Assembly: GCA_031263585.1 (NCBI GenBank)
Contig: JAISFN010000129.1
Coordinates: 1-64,000 of the forward strand
Source of the DNA: Prevotellaceae bacterium
GTDB taxonomy: Bacteria > Bacteroidota > Bacteroidia > Bacteroidales > UBA932
Direction: 5' to 3'
DNA length: 64,000 nt
Position numbers and translations under genes: made by a program. This document shows, piece by piece, positions 1-9,005 of the stretch. A model generated the notes under the pieces. The model was not told where the DNA came from. It did not search any database and saw only the letters and a list, made by a program, of their open reading frames with translations. Position 1 is the stretch's first letter. The number at the start of each line of letters is the position of its first letter.

Positions 1-2
1 CC

Positions 3-167
3 AACGAAAAGGTGAAGCCGATTAAAATCCTCAAGCACGGGAAACGGGCGAAAAGCCTCTTTAAATACGGGTTAGAGCTTATTGCAACAGCCTTACTTAA
101 CCCGATTACTATACCCGAGATAGATGTCTTTAAATTTTTGTCATGTACTTATACAAAGTTATTATAA
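3..167 (+). pseudogene. C-terminal fragment of an IS4-like transposase (window-edge partial)
   Basis: Open frame from the window edge, NEKVKPIKILKHGKRAKSLFKYGLELIATALLNPITIPEIDVFKFLSCTYTKLL*, resembles the C-terminus of Bacteroidetes IS4-type transposases. May be an intact gene truncated by the window. Confidence 0.45.
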
Positions 168-170
168 ATA

Positions 171-203
171 AAAAAACTACGAGTTTTTGACCCGTAGTTT
201 TTT
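171..203. terminator. Hairpin terminator aaaaaactacg...cgtagtttttt
   Basis: Inverted repeat with A/T-rich flanks immediately after the stop at 167. Confidence 0.6.
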
Positions 204-258
204 ATTTACACAATTTGGTGAATAATCCCTTTTCCGATGAGATCTATTTATCTGTAAG

Positions 259-2217
259 TTATTTTTCAATGGTTAGCCGGTTTTCAATCAAACGTGTTGT
301 ATATTGTTGAAGGAATGCCTTGGCTTTTAATTCCATTATACGCTCAATTTCGGGTGAAGTATTTAGCAGATTATTCGATAACATCTTATCTTCTTTAAAT
401 TTAAAAAGAGAGATGATTTTTTCACCATCGAAATAAATCATATAATCGTCCCACAATAATTGGAGCATATTCGGGAAATTGACAACAAAATAGTCATCAC
501 ATTTCTCAAACAAATTATTGCCAAAAGCAACAAAACTTCCATTGTAATTCAGGTAAGATAAAACACTGGGCATGATATCAATTTGCTGTGCCAAACAATT
601 TTCACCCCATATAAGCGTACTGTCTCCGGGGGCATAAAAAATAATAGGTGCCGCATATACTCCTACAGACGTTTTATACTCATCGAATAATGAGTATGTA
701 CCACCATGATCGGCCGATAAAACGAACAACGTATTTTTGAACCAAGGCATTTTTGAGGCGGTTTCGAAAAAACGTTTTAACGAATAATCCGAATACCGCA
801 ACGAATTTAAGAAAGGAGTCGGCGTTCCTGTAAATACATCTTTATACCTGTCGGGTAATGTAAACGGAGTATGTGACGACAGCGAGAATAACGCCGTACA
901 AAAAGGCTCTGTCATTTTATTCATCTCCTCGGCATAATACTGGAAAAATTCCTCATCATAAATTCCGTTTGTCCTATCGAAGAATTCCGGATTATTAAAC
1001 TCCGTCATTCCGTAATACTTTTCAAAACCCGCAAGATTAGCCACAGCCGAAAACCCCATCGATCCGTTTGGCGCTCCATGGAAAAAAGCGGTACGATAAC
1101 CGATTTTACGTAATAAACCGGCAATACCATTTATCATATTTCCCGAATAAGGCGATAATACATAAGGCCCCTCGATAGAAGGAATACTCGCCAATACCGA
1201 TGGCATAGCATCGATCGATTTGCGTCCATTGGCATAACTATATAAAAAATAACGGCTATGCTGCATCAACGAATCCAAAAATGGAGTATATAAAGATTTA
1301 TAATCAGGTATATGCTTGTTATAAGCCTTCATATATTCGGCGCTAAAACTTTCCAGAATAAAAATTACCACATTTTTATACTTAAACTCGCCTTCGGGTT
1401 GATAATCTTTTACCGGCGTATATATTCTATCCAGTTCTTCACCGTTGAAAAAACGATATTCCTTTAACGATAAATGAGACAGAGTTCGGATAATTGCTGT
1501 AGGAGTACTCTGAACCAAAGGCATTTCAATAGGTTCTTTAGTATATTCAGCGGCATTGCTCAAAGTTATAGGACGATTAAACGGACTAAAATCACCCCGT
1601 GCAGCAGCAACAAATAATCCTGCGCCTATACACAAATACAATGTATTAAGAACATAATAGAACCATGCCGATTTTCGGAACTCCGGCTTTTGTACTTTAC
1701 CGTAAAACAAGACCATTATTACAATTAATAAAATAAATATCAGTACAATATACCAATATTGAATAAAAAATCCGGCAAAAAGTTTTATCATATTATTTTC
1801 ATTCTCAAACTCGCGAAAAACAGCAAAGGTGGTACGGCGCAAGGTAAATCGAAAATAAATTATATCGATACAATTAGCGGCCAGAGCAATGGAGTTTGTC
1901 ATAACAAACAAATATTTAAGTACTTTTTGATACACGCTGTTATATCTGAATTTGAAAGGTATGATCATAAAAAAGATATACAATATATTAACATATACCA
2001 AACCCAGAATATCGAAACGCATTCCACCCAACAGTAAATTACAAAAATGTCCGAATGTCATGTTTGGGTAAAACCCTGTGTTAAAGGTATAAAAAAGAAT
2101 GCGACAAACCGTATTTAAAAGCATCACCAATGCCATATTACGTATAAGCGCCAAATGTATTTTGCCCTTAAGCCTAAAATTAAAATACTGGCAAAAAAAA
2201 TTATCCTGCTTTCTCAT
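259..2217 (-). CDS. LTA synthase-like sulfatase / phosphoglycerol transferase, membrane-anchored
   Basis: 652 aa; N-terminal TM helices, then an alkaline-phosphatase-superfamily domain (VVIFILESFSAEYMKAYN, ANGRKSIDAMPSVLASIPS, FVLSADHGG). Confidence 0.88.
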   Translation of the reverse strand: MRKQDNFFCQYFNFRLKGKIHLALIRNMALVMLLNTVCRILFYTFNTGFYPNMTFGHFCNLLLGGMRFDILGLVYVNILYIFFMIIPFKFRYNSVYQKVLKYLFVMTNSIALAANCIDIIYFRFTLRRTTFAVFREFENENNMIKLFAGFFIQYWYIVLIFILLIVIMVLFYGKVQKPEFRKSAWFYYVLNTLYLCIGAGLFVAAARGDFSPFNRPITLSNAAEYTKEPIEMPLVQSTPTAIIRTLSHLSLKEYRFFNGEELDRIYTPVKDYQPEGEFKYKNVVIFILESFSAEYMKAYNKHIPDYKSLYTPFLDSLMQHSRYFLYSYANGRKSIDAMPSVLASIPSIEGPYVLSPYSGNMINGIAGLLRKIGYRTAFFHGAPNGSMGFSAVANLAGFEKYYGMTEFNNPEFFDRTNGIYDEEFFQYYAEEMNKMTEPFCTALFSLSSHTPFTLPDRYKDVFTGTPTPFLNSLRYSDYSLKRFFETASKMPWFKNTLFVLSADHGGTYSLFDEYKTSVGVYAAPIIFYAPGDSTLIWGENCLAQQIDIMPSVLSYLNYNGSFVAFGNNLFEKCDDYFVVNFPNMLQLLWDDYMIYFDGEKIISLFKFKEDKMLSNNLLNTSPEIERIMELKAKAFLQQYTTRLIENRLTIEK

Positions 2218-2252
2218 ATTAAAAATCTTGCCTATATATGCTAAATCATCTA

Positions 2253-2260
2253 CAAAAGTA
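2253..2260 (-). promoter_or_regulatory. Bacteroidetes -7 box (TACTTTTG on - strand)
   Basis: TAnnTTTG motif 36 bp upstream of the sulfatase start; no convincing -33 TTTG seen. Confidence 0.4.
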
Positions 2261-2308
2261 TGAAATTATACACATGCTTTTATACTTTTTAAGTAGGGCT
2301 ACTATAAA

Positions 2309-2346
2309 AATGAAGAAAGCTATCCTTAGGGATAGCTTTCTTCATT
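2309..2346 (-). terminator. Terminator: 17-bp perfect stem, 4-nt loop
   Basis: AATGAAGAAAGCTATCC-TTAG-GGATAGCTTTCTTCATT downstream of the OmpA-family gene. Confidence 0.75.
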
Positions 2347-2365
2347 CATTTTAATAAATATATGT

Positions 2366-4558
2366 TTATTTTATATTTATTGTAATCTCTGCACGACGGT
2401 TCTTTTGACGTCCTTCAACTGTATCATTTGTTTCTATCGGCTTATCCGGACCAAAATATTGAGTCTTAATACGTTTAGCTGCAATTTTCTTCTTCACTAA
2501 GTAGTTCTTCACTGATTCAGCACGACGTTTCGACAAGTTCATATTGTATGGTCTTGTATATGTATTATCTGTATGACCTACAATAGTTACTATTGCTTCA
2601 GGATCATCTTGCATCATCTTAACCACCTTGTCTAATTCAGGTATAAATTCAGGACGAATATTGAACTTGTCAATATCAAATTCTACATTCTTAATACCTT
2701 CGTCAACAGGACAACCATAGTTTTCTTTCGGTCCAGGAACATCCGGACACTTATCATCGATATCAGGTACACCGTCGCCATCACGGTCAGGACAACCTTG
2801 TAATGATGCAGGTCCAGGTTGGTCAGGACATCTGTCGTCTTTATCTGCTACACCGTCACCATCACGGTCAGGACAACCTTTTGTTTCTTTAGGACCTGGT
2901 TCATTCGGACAGGCATCATCAATATCAGGTATACCGTCGCCATCTGTGTCAGGACAACCTTGTAATGATGCAGGTCCAGGTTGGTCAGGACATCTGTCAT
3001 CCTTATCTATCACACCGTCACCGTCACGGTCAGGGCAGCCTTCAGTTGCTGTAGGACCAGCGTCATTCGGGCATTTATCCAAATGATCGGGAATTCCATC
3101 ACCATCACTATCAGGACATCCTTCAAATTTTTTCAAACCAGGAGCATCCGGGCATTTATCCAAATGATCGGGTATACCATCTCCGTCACGATCATTCGAT
3201 GCTTTCAATATCGGCACTTTTACCATTACATGCAAATCTGCTGAATAGTTTGAATTATCACCAGGCCATAAGTTTTTAAATAATGTATTTGAGCCAATCC
3301 AAACATGCCTGAAAGCTCTTAAGCCAATACCTGCAGTAAATTTACCATATTGATCGTATTGAATAGGAACTGAAACTCCAAAGTTCTTCATTTCAAAGTG
3401 AGGAATCAAATTGAAAGATGTAAACTTAGACATTTTATGAGCAGATGATTGATTGAATGCTATATAAGGAGTAAAGTTCAAGAAAAAACCTTTTCCGAAG
3501 TTATAATCCACTTGAGCCGTAAATACCATAGGCAAGCCCATTGTGTAATCACCTTTACCAGCGCCATTCCTGTTTGTATACTTATTAAAGAAACTATTTA
3601 TCCCATTAGGAACTGTTGCATTATCTATAGTAGTTTTAAAATCACGATATTCAGCATCTTTTGATTTAAAACCGCCAATATCTAATAACGAAGCGCCTAC
3701 TTTCAAACGATATTCTGCAATTTCATTACCTTTCAATTCGTCCGGCTGCCACTCATATTCAACCCCAATATCAAATCCAAAGCCTAATTTTCCTTTTGAA
3801 GCTTTCCCAATTTCACCTTTAAGGTTGGTTACTGTTCTATTAACATAGTTAATATTATAACTATCAGCATGGGCAAAGAAAGATTTACCTCCAAAAAGTA
3901 TTTTAGCAGTAGCGCCTACTTTTAACTTATGGTTTGTATTATCCATAAGCGTATAAGCGCCTGACGCCGCAATTTGATGAAAAACGGCTGCACTAATATC
4001 TGCATCGCCAGTAGCAGTACCTCCAATATTAGGAGTTCCAATGTAATCTTTAAACGCGTTTGAAGCAACACCTTCAGGAATACCATGAGCTTTAGAAAAA
4101 CCTCTCATACTATACCCTAAAGCCACGCTTATACGATCATTAATAGAATACATCATATGCAAGATATCCATTTGGGCTGCAAAATATCCGCCATAATCAT
4201 CATCACCCCAATTGCCACCTGATGTCCTAAAATAGTGCTTTAACATGTCACGAGTATCTTGAGAAAGGTCTGCATTCCAAAAATCCTTTCTTGAACTCCA
4301 CATATCCTGATAGAAGTTAGGATTAAAAAGAACTTTTTTACGAGAAAACTTAAGCAGATCGTTATGAACTCCTACACTTCCACCAAATACAGTTACATCA
4401 AACTTATATTTGCTTCCTGCTATCGAAGCAGGATTTAATTGTACACCCGTTACTCCCGAGTATGGGCTGCTGTAAAACGGCAAAAATTCCTGCGCCATTA
4501 TATCAGCAAAAGGCAAAACACTGAACAACAGAAATAAAGTTAATAATCTTCTTTTCAT
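2366..4558 (-). CDS. DUF5723-like outer-membrane beta-barrel protein with thrombospondin type-3 repeats and C-terminal OmpA domain
   Basis: Signal peptide, barrel-like N-terminal region, six DxDGDGxxDxxDxCP units, then VEFDIDKFNIRPEF...VGHTDNT...NLSKRRAESVKNYLV...NRRAEI. Confidence 0.88.
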   Translation of the reverse strand: MKRRLLTLFLLFSVLPFADIMAQEFLPFYSSPYSGVTGVQLNPASIAGSKYKFDVTVFGGSVGVHNDLLKFSRKKVLFNPNFYQDMWSSRKDFWNADLSQDTRDMLKHYFRTSGGNWGDDDYGGYFAAQMDILHMMYSINDRISVALGYSMRGFSKAHGIPEGVASNAFKDYIGTPNIGGTATGDADISAAVFHQIAASGAYTLMDNTNHKLKVGATAKILFGGKSFFAHADSYNINYVNRTVTNLKGEIGKASKGKLGFGFDIGVEYEWQPDELKGNEIAEYRLKVGASLLDIGGFKSKDAEYRDFKTTIDNATVPNGINSFFNKYTNRNGAGKGDYTMGLPMVFTAQVDYNFGKGFFLNFTPYIAFNQSSAHKMSKFTSFNLIPHFEMKNFGVSVPIQYDQYGKFTAGIGLRAFRHVWIGSNTLFKNLWPGDNSNYSADLHVMVKVPILKASNDRDGDGIPDHLDKCPDAPGLKKFEGCPDSDGDGIPDHLDKCPNDAGPTATEGCPDRDGDGVIDKDDRCPDQPGPASLQGCPDTDGDGIPDIDDACPNEPGPKETKGCPDRDGDGVADKDDRCPDQPGPASLQGCPDRDGDGVPDIDDKCPDVPGPKENYGCPVDEGIKNVEFDIDKFNIRPEFIPELDKVVKMMQDDPEAIVTIVGHTDNTYTRPYNMNLSKRRAESVKNYLVKKKIAAKRIKTQYFGPDKPIETNDTVEGRQKNRRAEITINIK
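2707..3192 (-). repeat. Six tandem 81-bp (27-aa) TSP3 coding repeats
   Basis: D(R/S/T)DGDG(I/V)xDxxDxCPxxxGPxxxxGCP repeated six times; 6 x 81 = 486 bp. Confidence 0.85.
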
Positions 4559-4640
4559 AGTACCATAATTTAGTTATATAATTAATGAAACTTAATATAT
4601 AATTATCAGCTTATGCTATATAAAGCTCAAAATTAATTTA

Positions 4641-4648
4641 CAAAGATA
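4641..4648 (-). promoter_or_regulatory. Bacteroidetes -7 box (TATCTTTG on - strand)
   Basis: TAnnTTTG motif 83 bp upstream of the OmpA-family start. Confidence 0.4.
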
Positions 4649-4889
4649 AAAATTTAAATTTAAAAATCCTATTTTATATCAATAAATAAATATATGTTTT
4701 TAAATATTTTTTCTCATAAACAGAACAATATAAAATCATCCTAATGAACAACAAATGTAGACATAAAAAACATATATTTCAAAAAATATTTTTCTTTTTT
4801 TATCATTGATTTTCAATATTTAATGCAAATAGTTAAACAGCAGAATACTACATATTAAAATTAAATACTTCTCCCAGTTTTTGGAGTAG

Positions 4890-5381
4890 TTATTTTTTCC
4901 ATTCCCCTATTTCCATATTGGTTATTTCTGTGTTATCTATTGAAAAACGTATAGCCGTTCGTACTGTGTGAAATCCATATTTACCTGCCGCTCCTGAGTT
5001 AACAAATAACAACGAAAAATGTTTATCATATATCACTTTTAGTATATGCGAATGGCCTGAAATTAACAGCGCTGGCGGATTTTTTATTAATAAATCACTT
5101 ATTTTAGGTTCATACTTATTGGGGTATCCGCCTATGTGAGTTATTAGTGTATCAACTTCTTCACAAGTAAAACGTAAAAATTCCGGATAAAGCGTACGAA
5201 CATCCGTTCCGTCAATATTGCCATACACTGCCCTCAACGGCTTAAACCTGCTAATTGTATCAGCTAAGGCTAAAGAACCAATGTCCCCAGCATGCCATAT
5301 TTCATCTACATCCTCAAAAAAATATTTTAACTTATCATCAAAATAGCCATGAGTGTCGGATAATAAGCCTATTTTTACCAT
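4890..5381 (-). CDS. YfcE/MJ0936-type metallophosphoesterase
   Basis: 163 aa; GLLSDTHGYFD, HAGDIG, VYGNID, ISGHSHI motifs. Confidence 0.88.
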   Translation of the reverse strand: MVKIGLLSDTHGYFDDKLKYFFEDVDEIWHAGDIGSLALADTISRFKPLRAVYGNIDGTDVRTLYPEFLRFTCEEVDTLITHIGGYPNKYEPKISDLLIKNPPALLISGHSHILKVIYDKHFSLLFVNSGAAGKYGFHTVRTAIRFSIDNTEITNMEIGEWKK

Positions 5382-5437
5382 AATAATTATATAATTTACA
5401 TTTTATCTTTATAGAATTAATTAAATATCTGAAACAA

Positions 5438-6145
5438 ATGTACCTATTTTATTCCCGGTTAATAAATATTCCTATCCATGCTCTAAGCGAAGAAGAATCA
5501 AATCACTGTATCAACGTATTACGCCTATCAAAAGGTAATACATTATATTTTATTAATGGTATGGGCGATTTTTATAAAGCAATTATTATTGACGCACACC
5601 CTAAAAAATGTACTGTAAAAATTATAGAAAATTTAGACCTTCTTTATAAAAAGCATGAATACTACCTACATATAGCTATTGCTCCCACCAAAAATATCGA
5701 CCGGTACGAATGGTTTGTCGAAAAGGCGGTGGAAATCGGAATAGACGAGATAACTCCCTTACTTTGTGATCGATCCGAACGAAAAATTGTAAAGCAAGAC
5801 AGAAGTAAGAAAGTAGCAATTGCCGCTATGAAACAATCACTTAAAGCTTACCTACCCCAAATTAATGATATTACTGATTTCAGTAAGTTTATACAAGCTC
5901 CGTTCAAGGGTAAAAAATATATTGCCCATTGTATTGAACAAGAGAAAGTTTTATTTCAGAAATCAATTGTCTCCAAAGAGGATATACTTATTTTAATTGG
6001 CCCTGAAGGAGATTTTAGCAAAACTGAAATAACCCTCGCTTTAAATAACGGTTATCAAGCTGTAAGTTTGGGAAATAGTCGCCTGCGTACCGAAACTGCA
6101 GGAATTGTAGCCTGCAATACCGCAGCCATTATTAATCAACAATAA
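5438..6145 (+). CDS. rsmE: 16S rRNA (uracil1498-N3)-methyltransferase
   Basis: 235 aa; IGPEGDFSKTE and SLGNSRLRTETA motifs. Confidence 0.92.
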   Translation: MYLFYSRLINIPIHALSEEESNHCINVLRLSKGNTLYFINGMGDFYKAIIIDAHPKKCTVKIIENLDLLYKKHEYYLHIAIAPTKNIDRYEWFVEKAVEIGIDEITPLLCDRSERKIVKQDRSKKVAIAAMKQSLKAYLPQINDITDFSKFIQAPFKGKKYIAHCIEQEKVLFQKSIVSKEDILILIGPEGDFSKTEITLALNNGYQAVSLGNSRLRTETAGIVACNTAAIINQQ

Positions 6146-6153
6146 GTTAAGTA

Positions 6154-6423
6154 TCAGGTTTTATCTGTACCTCTGTTTTTTATTTTGATGAAAAGGATAA
6201 ACGCGGCTAAAAGCAATGTTACAAAATTAGCGACAATCAAGGGAATATCAGCTGTAAGAATACCATAAATCAACCACAAAGATACCCCAATAACGTAAAC
6301 AATGTACATGACAAGCGATATGCTCCGTGTATCCCGCGTTTTTATCACTTTATACGCCTGAGGCAAAAACGACATTGAGGTACAAAATGCAGCAACAAAT
6401 CCCACATATGAAACCCATTCCAT
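6154..6423 (-). CDS. SemiSWEET-type PQ-loop transporter
   Basis: 89 aa, three TM; GFVAAFCTSMSFLPQAYKVIKTRDTRSISL is the PQ-loop signature. Confidence 0.85.
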   Translation of the reverse strand: MEWVSYVGFVAAFCTSMSFLPQAYKVIKTRDTRSISLVMYIVYVIGVSLWLIYGILTADIPLIVANFVTLLLAAFILFIKIKNRGTDKT

Positions 6424-6425
6424 AT

Positions 6426-7769
6426 CTACATTCCCGTATAATTATGCGGTGTTATTGATAGCAACTCGTTTTTTACAGAATCACTCACATTCAGCGAACT
6501 TATAAACCTCGCCATATCTTCCTTGTTAATAGCCGTATTTGTGCGGGTTAAGCCTTTCAGCGCCTCGTAAGGATTCGGATATCCCTCGCGGCGTAAAATT
6601 GTTTGTATGGCTTCGGCCACTACAGCCCAATTACCCTCTAAATCAGCATTAATGGCAGAGGTATTGATTAATAAATTGTTCAAGCCTTTTAATAACGATT
6701 TAAAGGCCAAAATAGAATGAGCCATCGGTACACCGATATTACGCAGCACGGTAGAGTCGGTCAAATCTCTTTGTAAACGTGAAACCGGCAGCTTTGCAGC
6801 CAGATGCTCATAAACGGCATTTGCGATACCCAAATTACCTTCTGCATTCTCAAAATCAATAGGATTAACTTTATGAGGCATTGCCGACGACCCCACCTCC
6901 CCTTCTTTTATCCGCTGTTTAAAATATTCCATCGAGATATATTGCCACATATCCCTTGCAAAATCAATTAAAATTGTATTAATGCGTTTAAAATTATCGA
7001 AAATGGCAGCCAGATTATCATAATGCTCAATTTGTGTGGTAGTTTGCGAACGATTGAGCCGAAGGATATTACTCACAAAATTATTAGCAAAATTTTTCCA
7101 ATCAATTTGAGTATAAGCAACATGATGGGCATTAAAATTACCCGTTGCCCCACCAAATTTTGCCGGGCAAGGAAGTGCTTTTAATAAATCTATTTGTACC
7201 GTTAAACGCTCAACAAATACATAAATCTCTTTTCCTAAGCGTGTTGGCGAAGCAGGCTGCCCATGGGTACGGGCCAGCATCGGGATATTGTCCCATTCTT
7301 TTACAAGCAACCGTAACTTACCAATCAAATTGTCCAGCAACGGATAGTAAACTTCATGTACGGCATCACGTAAACTGTAGGGTATTGCCGTGTTGTTTAT
7401 ATCTTGCGAAGTTAAACCGAAATGAACAAATTCGCACCAGTTTTGCAAATTCATTTCATTCATCTTCTCTTTCAAATAATATTCGATCGCCTTAACATCA
7501 TGATTTATAACTATTTCAATATCTTTTACTTTTTGCGCTTCGCCCAAAGTAAAATTATGGTACAATTGCCGCAGTTTATCATAATATATCTTGTCAAAAC
7601 TGGCTAGTTGAGGTAATGGAATCTCGCATAAAGCTATAAAATATTCTACCTCGACCAGTAAACGATACCGTATTAAAGCATATTCCGAAAAATATAAGGC
7701 CATTTCATCAACCTGCACACTGTAACGCCCATCGATAGGTGAAATTGCTGTAAGAGTCGTAAATTCCAT
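6426..7769 (-). CDS. purB: Adenylosuccinate lyase
   Basis: 447 aa; SPIDGRYS..., HFGLTSQDINNTA, GSSAMPHKVNPIDFENAEGN signature. Confidence 0.95.
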   Translation of the reverse strand: MEFTTLTAISPIDGRYSVQVDEMALYFSEYALIRYRLLVEVEYFIALCEIPLPQLASFDKIYYDKLRQLYHNFTLGEAQKVKDIEIVINHDVKAIEYYLKEKMNEMNLQNWCEFVHFGLTSQDINNTAIPYSLRDAVHEVYYPLLDNLIGKLRLLVKEWDNIPMLARTHGQPASPTRLGKEIYVFVERLTVQIDLLKALPCPAKFGGATGNFNAHHVAYTQIDWKNFANNFVSNILRLNRSQTTTQIEHYDNLAAIFDNFKRINTILIDFARDMWQYISMEYFKQRIKEGEVGSSAMPHKVNPIDFENAEGNLGIANAVYEHLAAKLPVSRLQRDLTDSTVLRNIGVPMAHSILAFKSLLKGLNNLLINTSAINADLEGNWAVVAEAIQTILRREGYPNPYEALKGLTRTNTAINKEDMARFISSLNVSDSVKNELLSITPHNYTGM

Positions 7770-7914
7770 TTCGACATTTTTTAAATAAGCTACAAAAGTA
7801 ATAAAAAGTCTTTAGTTGAAATAACGAACCAGAAAGAATTACAAGGCAAATGCATGAAATTATATATAAAGTGAATATCCGGATATTGGCCAAAAAGATT
7901 TAACATACTTAAAA

Positions 7915-8071
7915 TTGAAAGCTAATCACAACCATTCCTTGGTACGGAACTCCGTACAACCCACTGTATATCCTCGTGCAATATACAAAATTTTGAAAGC
8001 TAATCACAACGGGTTCGGGCGCTGGCTGTTTTCCATTTTTGCTGTATATCCTCGTGCAATATACAAAATTT
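7915..8071 (-). CRISPR. Orphan CRISPR remnant, type II-C-like repeat, two 31-nt spacers
   Basis: Complete 47-nt repeat 7964-8010 (- strand GTTGTGATTAGCTTTCAAAATTTTGTATATTGCACGAGGATATACAG). Left partial repeat (18 nt exact) ends at 7932 and right partial (first 30 nt exact) starts at 8042. Both repeat edges are offset by exactly 78 bp. Spacers are 7933-7963 and 8011-8041. Confidence 0.8.
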
Positions 8072-8830
8072 GAATGCAAGTCTTGCGGTTTTCGTACTTC
8101 GCTGCAAAGCGGCAGAATGATGCACAAATCTAAACTTCCTTTTCGTTATTGGTTTTTGGTTTTCACTTGCTTTCGTCTACCAAGAAATGATTTTGGAGCA
8201 ATGAAATACAACAATAGCTCGGACATAAGCGCAATCAGCCCGTATAGCATATGGTTCACAAGATAAGGACATGCATGGGGAAACGATTCGTATGCGTTTT
8301 GCAAGAAGATAAAACTCGACGAAGGCTTTTTTTGCGGTCGAGATTCCGGAGGAAGAAAAGGTGGAAGCTCTTAAACGGAGAAAAGGCAGTCAAAGAGGGG
8401 CTATGGTTTTGGTGATGATTGAAAACGAGCCGGACAATGAATCCGGCAAGAGCAAGAGGCGAAAGGGGGGATATCTGAAAATGAAAATCATCCCTGATTT
8501 GACGTCAGCAATCGTAACCGTCAATGTTGAAACTCACGTTTCCTTCGGTTCCTGCTTGGATACCGGTGATTCTACCTCGTACGACGATTTCGGAAACTTG
8601 CCAGTGGAGTACAATCCCATTAAAATTAAGGATAAGAGGCGAACAGGGGTGTTTTTACATTGGGTTCGCATAGCCATAACTTGCTTGTAAATTATCACGA
8701 TATAAAGGAAAAGTTCTTACAATCCTAACTCAACGAACTCTCTTACAAATTAAACCGGAGATACTTCGATAACGAAATCGTTGACAGACTGATAATGGCG
8801 ACTGTAAATCATAAAAATTATTTTACGTAT
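8065..8830 (+). pseudogene. Decayed IS1595-family transposase lacking its N-terminus
   Basis: Fragments in shifting frames: FECKSCGFRTSLQSGRMMHKSKLPFRYWF; MGKR; KIKLDEGFF; LKRRKGSQRGAMVLVM; KMKIIPDL; DDSTSY-like GDSTSYDDF; LVNYHDIKEKFLQS*LNELSYKLNRRYFDNEIVDRLIMATVNHKNYF. Confidence 0.8.
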
Positions 8831-8960
8831 ATAGGAGAATATTCGTTTTATATTACATACTAGATTGCCTTCGGCGAGCTCGCAAAGCTTGGTCGCTTCA
8901 GGCTTTGTCCTATAAACGATTAAGCCAGCCCGGAAAGTTACACTGCATATAAACAAAAAA

Positions 8961-8979
8961 GGTCGGAAATTATCCGACC
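8961..8979 (-). terminator. Rho-independent terminator of the Cys-rich lipoprotein gene
   Basis: GGTCGGA-AATTA-TCCGACC stem followed by a T run when read on the - strand. Confidence 0.75.
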
Positions 8980-9005
8980 TCTGTATATTCAAGCTTGATA
9001 AAAAA

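Noticed and set aside
2707-3244. Regular 81-bp repeats as a possible CRISPR or satellite; also + strand ORF 2981-3244
   Set aside because: Repeats are in-frame TSP3 protein units of the OmpA-family gene; the + ORF is antisense to them.
7909-8127. 72-aa ORF on the - strand with internal repeated FVYCTRIYS...VVISFQ
   Set aside because: It is a conceptual translation of the CRISPR repeat units, not a gene.
8039-8690. ORFs 8039-8266 and 8361-8690 as novel genes
   Set aside because: Their residues match fragments of an IS1595-type transposase in different frames; the first 11 codons come from the CRISPR repeat.
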